Below, in pieces: positions 34,540 to 39,536 of a stretch of DNA of 39,536 bases. The notes under the pieces are model-generated. The model saw nothing but the letters and a program-made list of their open reading frames with translations. It had not been told where the DNA came from and did no database searches. The translations under genes and the position numbers were made by a program. The stretch is taken from NCBI GenBank assembly GCA_050261415.1, contig JBLNDG010000139.1:1-39536 (forward strand), given 5' to 3'. Origin of the DNA: JBLNDG01 sp050261415 (lineage in GTDB: Bacteria; Bacillota; Clostridia; Lutisporales; Lutisporaceae). Within the stretch, counting starts at the first letter, position 1. Each line of letters begins with the position of its first letter.

Positions 34540-34921
34540 GAAAATCACCTTTGTTACCCTCAAAAAAAATTTTTCACCGGGTGAAATCCCGGGACTCGCA
34601 AGACCCGCATGTCCCCCACCCTCTGGGAAGGACCCACAAATTTTTATAGAGAATTGTGTGATAACTTGACACAATTTCCATTAACTTTTTATAAGAATTG
34701 TGTATTTGTAATACTTTGTTTGAGGTCGATTGTTACCCTCCCCAAATAGAAAGGATAAATGCCCCTTACTTTTGACATCTACCCCTCAACTTTTGACAGT
34801 TCAACATATCTTATAATTCTGTTGTACTTATAAAAACTCTGTCTAATACGCATGATAACAAGCGGTTTCCAAGTCGCCCATAAATCCAATTCAACATGCG
34901 CTCAATATGTTTACCGATAGT
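34540..34921 (-). promoter_or_regulatory. 382-bp non-coding control / possible packaging region
   Basis: There is no supportable gene. The region holds several ordered motifs. Two direct copies of CCCCT-x-A-x-CTTTTGACA (34762-34777 and 34782-34798) lie 20 bp apart. Three AATTGTGT half-sites include the inverted pair at 34652-34659 and 34669-34676 plus one at 34696-34703. A palindrome TTTCACC-G-GGTGAAA sits at 34572-34586, next to a GC-rich stretch. Minus-strand TATAAA-like elements between them could drive the packaging operon. A cos site is expected just upstream of terS, so the GC-rich part is a candidate. Confidence 0.5.
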
Positions 34922-35475
34922 TTAAAAAATCGTGAAATTTTTCAGTGACTCGTTAATATTTTCTTGATTTATCCCTATATATCTCAGTGTTACACTTGGG
35001 TGCGAGTGTCCGAATATTTCCATTAAAGTAAGAAGGTCATGTTCTTTCTGCTTATAATAGTGATAACCAAACGTTTTTCTAAGGCTATGGCAATTCACAT
35101 TTTCAAGTCCATATTTCTGAGCCGCAGCCTTAATTATCTTGCTGCATGTAGTCCTGTCTATGGGCTTCCATGGCTTTTGTGTGGACTTAAACAGGTATTC
35201 ATCAGGAGCCATATCTTTCATGTACTCACTAAGCTCCTTCTTTAATGCTTTACTGATAGGCAATAATATTTTTTTCCTGTCTTGCTCTCTCTTACATAAA
35301 CAAAATCTTTGTCTTTCAAATCCTTTGCTTGAAGCTTAAGAGTATCTGTAATTCGTCTTCCAAGGTATATGCCGCACATAAAGAGCATATAATTGCGCGG
35401 ATTCTTTTCATTCTTAAAGTCATTGGCCATCATCTTAAGTATATGCGGATCTCTAATAGGCTCAACGTAATTCAT
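34922..35475 (-). pseudogene. Minimal tyrosine recombinase, split by a -1 shift at an A7 run
   Basis: Two consecutive frames (35475 to 35242 and about 35270 to 34922) together encode 184 residues with the full catalytic set: Arg in GRRITD, Lys in ESKTGKK, H-x-x-R in CHSLRKTFG, His in GHSHPS and Tyr in TLRYIG. The first frame stops 12 codons after GGA-AAA-AAA-TAT. Slipping back one base in the seven A (35269-35275) restores the reading exactly. There is no N-terminal core-binding domain, as in other short phage XerC/D-like proteins. Mutation, recoding or sequencing error all remain possible. It is coupled to the Cys-rich gene upstream. Confidence 0.83.
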
Positions 35476-35479
35476 GCCA

Positions 35480-35647
35480 TCACCGCCTCAGGCTTTCTTT
35501 TGCGCAGCTGCTAAATGGACAATAAAATTTTAGCCCGGTCCAGAAGCTAAAAGCGCATCCATTGCACTTATGATTATTTATTTTTTCAAGCCTGCGCTCT
35601 TCCTTTGTCTTTTCTGCCTTCATGGCGGCCTGCTTCAAGCTGCTCAT
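35480..35647 (-). CDS. Small Cys-rich phage protein (probable zinc knuckle)
   Basis: A 55-residue protein. It has a charged helix (residues 1-30, many Lys, Arg and Glu), then C-x2-C, FSFWTGLKFYCPFSSC and a basic end; four Cys are arranged as one metal site. The ATG at 35647 has GAGGTGAT; a frame extension upstream covers a terminator. The stop is five bases before the recombinase start, so the two belong together. The function is unknown. Confidence 0.7.
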   Translation of the reverse strand: MSSLKQAAMKAEKTKEERRLEKINNHKCNGCAFSFWTGLKFYCPFSSCAKESLRR

Positions 35648-35663
35648 ACATATCACCTCAATG

Positions 35664-35695
35664 AAAAAAAGCCCGGCGCCGCGTGCCAAGGCTTT
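35664..35695 (-). terminator. Terminator upstream of the Cys-rich/recombinase pair
   Basis: Minus-strand hairpin with outer stem AAAGCC / GGCTTT and inner GGC / GCC, followed by seven T. It lies between the regulator gene and the ribosome site of the next gene, so downstream expression needs read-through, antitermination or a start after it. Confidence 0.75.
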
Positions 35696-35708
35696 TTGAA
35701 AATTTCTT

Positions 35709-35736
35709 TTTATATTATTTTACACTTACAGTGTAA
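35709..35736 (-). promoter_or_regulatory. Promoter with AGTGTAA-type operator
   Basis: The palindrome TTACACT-TAC-AGTGTAA (35720-35736) overlaps a possible minus-strand promoter, TTACAC (35731-35736), 16 nt, TATAAA (35709-35714). The same 7-bp half-site occurs in the palindrome at 39419. A phage repressor or activator site is likely. Confidence 0.5.
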
Positions 35737-35765
35737 CATGGGATATTTTGCTTGTATACCGACAA

Positions 35766-36200
35766 TTAACCGACATTTTTAAACTTGCTGCAAATCCTTT
35801 CCACGGTTCTTTTGCTACGGTCAATTATCTGTGCTATTTCTTCCTGTGTTTTGCCTTCTACTACCCAGAGATAATATACCCTATGCTCCAGCCCTTCAAG
35901 CTTACTAAGTTTATATTCAACGGTCCTTTTGACAGCGATTTTCTTTTCCAGTATCTCACTTTCAACTTCGAGCTTAAGCTCCAGCATATCCAGCCTTGAA
36001 ATTATTCTATCAAGGCTCATGTAGTTAGGAGACCCTTTGGGCATACCGGTAAGCTCGACAGATTTTATTGGCTTTGGAGCATGAGCAAATATTAATCTTT
36101 TGAGCTGCTTAATCTCGTTTCCTATTTCTTCAACCAGATTCTGTTGAATCTCTATTTCACCACATAGGTCTTTGTAACTTGTTCTTATGGTCCTCATCAT
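35766..36200 (-). CDS. ArpU-/sigma-like phage transcriptional regulator
   Basis: A 144-residue protein. The first 110 residues are long charged helices; the end is a helix-turn-helix of sigma region 4 type (GKTQEEIAQIIDRSKRTVER). Such proteins stand just before the packaging genes in many Firmicutes phages and activate late transcription. The ATG at 36200 has AAAGGTGGGA; a second ATG follows at once. The frame extends further upstream through a hairpin but without coding character. Confidence 0.8.
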   Translation of the reverse strand: MMRTIRTSYKDLCGEIEIQQNLVEEIGNEIKQLKRLIFAHAPKPIKSVELTGMPKGSPNYMSLDRIISRLDMLELKLEVESEILEKKIAVKRTVEYKLSKLEGLEHRVYYLWVVEGKTQEEIAQIIDRSKRTVERICSKFKNVG

Positions 36201-36218
36201 GGCTCCCACCTTTCCCAC

Positions 36219-36290
36219 TTGTAATCTCCAGTTATTTTCTATATAATGGAGTTGAGAACGTGTGTTTGGGCGAAAGCCCATTCTTTTTTT
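36219..36290 (+). ncRNA. Candidate tiny antisense RNA unit (promoter plus terminator)
   Basis: On the plus strand, against all surrounding genes: TTGTAA (36219-36224), 17 nt, TATAAT (36242-36247), then a terminator TGGGC-GAAA-GCCCA (36267-36280) with the tail TTCTTTTTTTT. Transcription from about 36254 would give an RNA of roughly 35 nt. It would be complementary to the untranslated stretch upstream of the late-regulator gene. There is no ORF in it. Prediction from sequence only. Confidence 0.45.
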
Positions 36291-36311
36291 TATAGTGTCA
36301 GATAAGCAATG

Positions 36312-36464
36312 CTATGCTATATGTACTACTAGGCTTTCTTTTTTGCAATTAGGGCATCTTATAAATATTTTTATAATCTTTAACCCTTTCATTTCGGCAT
36401 AAATCTCATTTTTAGAGTTACCGCACTTTGGGCAAACCAACAACTCTTTTTTTATTTCTTCCAA
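36312..36464 (-). CDS. 50-residue zinc-ribbon protein
   Basis: Reading on the minus strand from TTG at 36464 gives 50 residues with two CxxC knuckles, CPKCG at 11-15 and CPNCK at 37-41, the spacing of a zinc ribbon. GGGGG lies eight bases before the TTG. The stop of the truncated upstream gene is only two bases away, so translation is probably coupled. The function is unknown; small zinc ribbons in phage early operons often bind nucleic acid or host proteins. Confidence 0.66.
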   Translation of the reverse strand: MEEIKKELLVCPKCGNSKNEIYAEMKGLKIIKIFIRCPNCKKESLVVHIA

Positions 36465-36466
36465 AG

Positions 36467-36682
36467 CTACTTCCCCCTTATCTTGCATAATTCATGTAAT
36501 GTCCAACCATCTTGGTTATATCGGGCTATTGGCCTGCCTACTATTACAACTCCTATAACCTTTTCACCGTCATTCAATCCGATTGAGTATTTATGCCCTT
36601 GCGGAGCTGCATTGTGTCTATGGTGTTCATCAACAAAAGCAGCTGCTTCCTCAAATGTTATAGGCTGCAATTCATACTTCAT
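36467..36682 (-). pseudogene. Truncated XF1762-like protein
   Basis: 71 residues starting MKYELQPITFEEAAAFVDEH, then HRHNAAPQGHKYSIG and VIGVVIVGRPIARY. This is the N-terminal half of the XF1762 family (N-acetyltransferase-like, usually about 150 residues, found next to phage methylases). Homology ends at DGWTL, followed by nine unrelated residues and a stop. The start overlaps the dam stop as ATGA. Probably a 3' deletion remnant, though a stable short form cannot be excluded. Confidence 0.7.
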
Positions 36683-37494
36683 ATTGACATCCTCAACTGT
36701 TCTATAGGCGGCTCGTAGTTCATCCACAATACTTCTGTGGCAGATAGCCCTGCTTCTTTCAAGCAATTCTTGCTTTCCTTATGCCAACCCCTTAATGTGC
36801 TGTTATACATATCATTTTCGTATCCGGATAGGATTACCTTGGCTTTATGATTTTTCAATGTCTCCAGAAGCTCTAAGTGGTCATTGTCGTTCATTTCATG
36901 CTTATAGATTCTCTTGCTCCTGGTGGAGAGTAGATACGGCGGGTCAATATACATCAGGACATTTTCCCGGTTATAACGTTCTATAAGCTGTAATGCAGGC
37001 TGGCATTCAATTTGTACCACACAAGTATCTGTATGTTGTAGCCTCTCCGCTGCTTCAAGTATCCGGTCCGGAAGTCTGTTGTTCCAATGTGGGATATTAC
37101 CGCTAACATCCTTAATTACATTTCGAAACCCTGTAATATCACTGGACTTTGAGCCTATAGCCATCCACATCCGGACAAGAAATCTTCTGGCTTTCTCGAC
37201 CGCTTCGTCTGTTTGCTCATAGCTATTTTTATATTCTTCTCTTGCCCACGGGGTAAATTTGACCAGTTGGGCCAATTCTTCCGGATGTTCTCGAATAACC
37301 CTGAATAGGTTCACGACATTACTGTCTAAGTCGTTTACCGTTTCAATGACACTCCGTTTCTTGTTAAAGAATACCGCCAATGAACCGCCATATGGTTCAA
37401 GGTACGTCATTTTTTCGTAGCCTACAGGGAAATGTGAAATTATCCAATTTGCAGTTGACCATTTACTGCCTGGATATTTTAAAACAGTGTTCAT
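36679..37494 (-). CDS. dam: DNA adenine methylase (D12 class)
   Basis: A 271-residue N6-adenine methyltransferase. Motif X-like KYPGSKW is at the N-terminus, AdoMet-binding YLEPYGGSLAVFF follows (FxGxG-type), and the catalytic DPPY lies in MYIDPPYLL. Phage Dam enzymes protect viral DNA from host restriction; GATC is the usual target but cannot be proven here. The ribosome site is GAGGTGATG. Confidence 0.93.
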   Translation of the reverse strand: MNTVLKYPGSKWSTANWIISHFPVGYEKMTYLEPYGGSLAVFFNKKRSVIETVNDLDSNVVNLFRVIREHPEELAQLVKFTPWAREEYKNSYEQTDEAVEKARRFLVRMWMAIGSKSSDITGFRNVIKDVSGNIPHWNNRLPDRILEAAERLQHTDTCVVQIECQPALQLIERYNRENVLMYIDPPYLLSTRSKRIYKHEMNDNDHLELLETLKNHKAKVILSGYENDMYNSTLRGWHKESKNCLKEAGLSATEVLWMNYEPPIEQLRMSI

Positions 37495-37522
37495 TTCATC
37501 ACCTCACTATGACGCAATATTT

Positions 37523-37717
37523 TCATGATATGTACCTGATCTCATGCCCTTTGTGCTTAAGGATTTCATCTATCCTTGCATAAAGATGCATCTCCTTATC
37601 GTATTCCTTATCGTATATCTTCCGGGCCTTGGCGGAAAGCTCCGCGGCCATACTCTTATCCCCTATCATAGTTCTTATCAAAGCCTGTCCCAATAATCTC
37701 TTAACTGCCGGGCTCAT
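37523..37717 (-). CDS. Small helical phage protein, unknown
   Basis: A 64-residue protein, highly charged and helical, with SPAVKRLLGQALIRTMIGDKS and a C-terminal KHKGHEIRYIS. The ATG at 37717 has GGAGA eight bases upstream; other in-frame ATGs lie ten or fewer codons upstream. It overlaps the end of the membrane-protein gene. Confidence 0.62.
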   Translation of the reverse strand: MSPAVKRLLGQALIRTMIGDKSMAAELSAKARKIYDKEYDKEMHLYARIDEILKHKGHEIRYIS

Positions 37718-38069
37718 ATGAATCATCTCCTGGTTCCCAGAATCCATAATTCATAAGCTCATCAATAGTTTCTATCCAATCAGGTACTATTAAGCAATCC
37801 TCAAATTCTACCGGTAGGAATCCCCCTTGGCTTTCCCGCAATTTGTAATATAGGATTCCGTCTTTTATGTAGTAATCAGTTATATAAAGCTTATTTGTCC
37901 ATCCAGCATTCGTATAGTGGAATATTGTGTAGTTACCCTGCTTTACTTCCGGATCTGGTATAGCAGCTGCCGCAGGTACAATCGCTGGTGGTTTTAATAC
38001 AAACAACCAGGTCAATAATAACAAGTAAGCAAATATCAGTACCATAAGTATTTTGAATGTTTTATTCAT
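37701..38069 (-). CDS. Membrane-anchored small phage protein, unknown
   Basis: A 122-residue protein with one N-terminal membrane segment (residues 5-27), a Pro/Ala-rich linker and an outward-facing domain rich in Tyr, Asp and Trp (ITDYYIKDGILYYKLRES, DCLIVPDWIETIDELMNYG). The C-terminal part resembles small phage proteins of unknown role. The ATG overlaps the upstream stop as ATGA. A superinfection-related role is possible but unsupported. Confidence 0.63.
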   Translation of the reverse strand: MNKTFKILMVLIFAYLLLLTWLFVLKPPAIVPAAAAIPDPEVKQGNYTIFHYTNAGWTNKLYITDYYIKDGILYYKLRESQGGFLPVEFEDCLIVPDWIETIDELMNYGFWEPGDDSYEPGS

Positions 38070-38470
38070 ATTGAGATCCTCCCTTTACTTTTGCTATTTT
38101 CTATGAATTCCAATGTCGGTGCCAACTTGCACTGGTTAATTATTGGAATCTCTTTATTCCACTTGGCTCCTTCCGGGCATACGCAGCGTGCAACATAGTT
38201 GTATAAATGGCCATTTACCTGTGCTGTATAATAGATTAGCCCGCTATCATCACAAAGCATGCAGTCAGGTTGAATACTAGCCTCGCCTTTCTTATGTACT
38301 ATATTGCTTCCCCTTGATATAGCCATTCCACATTTGGGACAATATCTTTTGTATTGCCCATTTTTAAACTTTACTTTTTCTCCGCACTGCCTGCAGTCTA
38401 TTATGCTTATTTCATCCACCTCTGGTTTAGGTATTCCCATGTTTTTGACTACACCGCCTATAGGTTCCAT
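38066..38470 (-). CDS. Zinc-ribbon phage protein of the replication region
   Basis: A 134-residue protein with two metal sites: CRQCG ... CPKCG (residues about 26-48) and CMLCDDSG ... CVCPEG (about 70-95). The second resembles the C-x2-C-x-D-(T/S)-G site at the N-terminus of DnaC/DnaI-type helicase loaders, but there is no AAA+ domain. It directly follows the DnaD-type gene. A helper in replication is inference. Confidence 0.68.
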   Translation of the reverse strand: MEPIGGVVKNMGIPKPEVDEISIIDCRQCGEKVKFKNGQYKRYCPKCGMAISRGSNIVHKKGEASIQPDCMLCDDSGLIYYTAQVNGHLYNYVARCVCPEGAKWNKEIPIINQCKLAPTLEFIENSKSKGRISI

Positions 38471-38474
38471 AGCA

Positions 38475-39392
38475 TTATCCTCCTAACCAGTATTCCATTA
38501 AATTCAGCTTCTCAAATGCTGCCTTCCTGACCTGAAGTGAGTAACTGAAGCCGTTAAGTAATGAAGCAATTTCCATATCACTTGCATTAGGGTTTTTGTT
38601 AATAAATTTCTTGTATTGACTGTCTAAGTAAATACAAGCGGCCTCAACTTCCGCTTCTGTTGGAACATCTGAAACCGGTTGCGATTTATCCTCCGGTTCT
38701 TTGCCCTTCCCCATTTGCCTTTTAGCCTCATACTCCTTATATTGTTCAATAGTCTTTATCCCCAGGTTTGTCCAATTGTTTATAATGCCTTCAGTGTAAC
38801 GAAGGTTGTATATGTTTGAAAGTACAGTAATACGCATAGCTTCTATGATTAAGTCAGCACTTATACCGTCATCCAAATACGATAGAAGTAGTTGAGCTTG
38901 TGCCGGCACAGCCTTGATTCCGAAATTCCCCGTATAAAAATCCATGACTTTTTTACATTCAGCAATATGATCATCATTGTCTTGTTTAGTATAGTCTTGT
39001 CTATTTAATGTGCTGCTGCTGTGCCCGCTTTGTGTATCGCCTTGTGACTGCTGCTGTGTCCGCTCTGTGCCTGTTTTTTGACACTCAGGCATTACTGTGC
39101 CTATTATCTGACTTTCAAAACTAATTATTTTGTACTTGCCCGCTTTGTTTGAAATACCTTTTTTATACTTAACCCTGCCCCGTTGTATTAGTCCGTTCCT
39201 TGCCCTGTCCAATCCCTGCCTCGATAACCCCGTCAATGACTGAAGGGTTAGATTGGCTACTGTAAATTCATCAGCCCAGCATGATATATTGTTTATGTGC
39301 ATCAAAGCATACCATAAAGCAATTTCACCTGTCGGCAATGTATTGTACTTGAGCCAATCATTGAAAGCATTGATTTCATTAATGTATTTCAT
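38475..39392 (-). CDS. Phage replication initiation protein, DnaD-like
   Basis: A 305-residue protein. Residues 1-105 look like a winged helix (LWYALMHINNI, TVANLTLQSLTGLSRQGLDRARNGLIQRG, VKYKKGI). After a Gln/Ser/Thr-rich linker comes the DnaD/DnaB_2 domain with VMDFYTGNFG, LLLSYLDDG, ADLIIEAMRI and the family signature YTEGIINNWTNLGI (like YxxxILxxWxxxxI). It binds the phage origin and recruits the helicase. The ribosome site is GGGAGAGAT. Confidence 0.9.
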   Translation of the reverse strand: MKYINEINAFNDWLKYNTLPTGEIALWYALMHINNISCWADEFTVANLTLQSLTGLSRQGLDRARNGLIQRGRVKYKKGISNKAGKYKIISFESQIIGTVMPECQKTGTERTQQQSQGDTQSGHSSSTLNRQDYTKQDNDDHIAECKKVMDFYTGNFGIKAVPAQAQLLLSYLDDGISADLIIEAMRITVLSNIYNLRYTEGIINNWTNLGIKTIEQYKEYEAKRQMGKGKEPEDKSQPVSDVPTEAEVEAACIYLDSQYKKFINKNPNASDMEIASLLNGFSYSLQVRKAAFEKLNLMEYWLGG

Positions 39393-39418
39393 ATTATCTC
39401 TCCCGTCACTCAGACGTT

Positions 39419-39438
39419 AGTGTAAACTAAGTTACACT
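39419..39438. promoter_or_regulatory. Palindromic operator before the early operon
   Basis: AGTGTAA-N6-TTACACT, 27 bases upstream of the DnaD-like start. The same 7-bp half-site in the opposite order, with a 3-bp centre, occurs at 35720-35736. An AT-rich TATAAA stretch on the minus strand directly upstream could be the -10 of the early promoter. A repressor site is inferred. Confidence 0.55.
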
Positions 39439-39510
39439 TATTTTATATTGAAACATGCTATTTATCGGGGTTTCAAGGTTTTTTATTATAAAAAAACAAT
39501 GACCCCCCTT

Positions 39511-39523
39511 TTTCTGGTATAAT
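39511..39523 (+). promoter_or_regulatory. Possible rightward promoter (extended -10) at the window edge
   Basis: TGG-TATAAT at 39515-39523 on the plus strand is an extended -10; no good -35 is seen. It points out of the window, away from the early operon, as a divergent lysogeny promoter would. Low certainty, because the gene it would serve is not visible. Confidence 0.35.
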
Positions 39524-39536
39524 TGAGTCTGCGACA

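Larger units (their letters stand above)
12513..39536. mobile_element. Prophage with lambda-like head and P2-like contractile tail (right end outside window)
   Basis: From the break in the ABC ATPase to the right edge, essentially all genes are phage genes on the minus strand in the order replication, regulation, packaging, head, tail, lysis. The left boundary is inferred from the loss of ATPase homology after 12512, within a few tens of bases. Lysis genes lie next to this end, so the repressor and att-proximal integrase are expected at the other end, outside the window. Structural genes look intact. Only the small recombinase and the XF1762-like gene look broken, so the phage may still make virions. 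Confidence 0.93.

Noticed and set aside
34540..34674. N-terminal extension of the small terminase by 45 codons
   Set aside because: The extra part runs through GC-rich palindromes, has no ribosome site and no coding-like composition; ATG 34539 with AAGGTGAT is clearly better.
34799..34921. A 36-40-codon open frame on the minus strand between the recombinase and the terminase region
   Set aside because: It has no ribosome site, and overlapping frames are equally open. It was not strong enough to call.
12513..39536. Mu-like transposable phage
   Set aside because: The capsid has Mu gpT-like features, but packaging uses a GpA-type terminase and a tyrosine recombinase is present; no MuA/MuB-type transposition genes are seen in the window.
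1..39536. CRISPR arrays, tRNA or rRNA genes
   Set aside because: No regularly spaced repeats, no tRNA-like cloverleaf and no rRNA sequence were recognised by reading; the integration site is a protein gene, not a tRNA.

Overview
The window looks like a chromosome segment from a low-GC, Gram-positive anaerobe of the class Clostridia carrying most of an integrated tailed phage. The evidence is a T-box controlled valS, consensus sigma-A type promoters, strong Shine-Dalgarno sites, a clostridial small ferredoxin, a lipoprotein-type ABC substrate-binding protein, and phage lysis and regulatory families typical of Firmicutes (XhlA, LL-H type holin, DnaD, ArpU-like regulator). I do not assign a genus.

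Host part, 1 to about 12512: folC and valS (the latter behind a valine T-box leader) and pgsA lie on the minus strand. A lipoprotein substrate-binding gene (+) follows, then mnmH (tRNA 2-selenouridine synthase, -), a small ferredoxin gene (+) with a perfect-consensus promoter, a YtcJ-like amidohydrolase (-) and a secreted RCC1-repeat protein with 14 repeats (-). Last comes an SsuB/TauB-type ABC ATPase (+) that loses homology right after its H-loop, at about 12512, where phage DNA begins.

Prophage part, about 12513 to beyond the right edge: nearly all genes lie on the minus strand, so the phage reads right to left. The order is replication protein (DnaD type), zinc-ribbon and small proteins, Dam methylase, a truncated XF1762-like gene, a tiny zinc ribbon, an ArpU/sigma-like regulator, a Cys-rich peptide, and a small tyrosine recombinase split by a frameshift at an A7 run. 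A 380-bp control or packaging region follows. Then come small and large terminase, gpW-like connector, portal, prohead protease, major capsid, decoration protein and head-tail proteins, followed by the sheath, tube, E/E' frameshift chaperone, tape measure, X, D, small OB protein, U-like, gp25/W, J, I and tail fibre. The lysis cassette (XhlA, holin, amidase) and a DUF898 membrane protein lie next to the attachment end. The virion is a mosaic: a lambda-type packaging and head module on a P2-type contractile tail. An IS1182-family element sits between the head and tail modules without breaking a gene.

The most interesting items are the prophage junction inside the ABC ATPase, the A7 frameshift in the minimal recombinase, the T-TTT-TTC slippery site in the tail chaperone, a promoter-terminator pair predicting a tiny antisense RNA upstream of the late regulator, two operator-like palindromes sharing the half-site AGTGTAA, and a repeat-rich region before the terminase. 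The repressor and att-proximal integrase are not in the window and should lie to the right.
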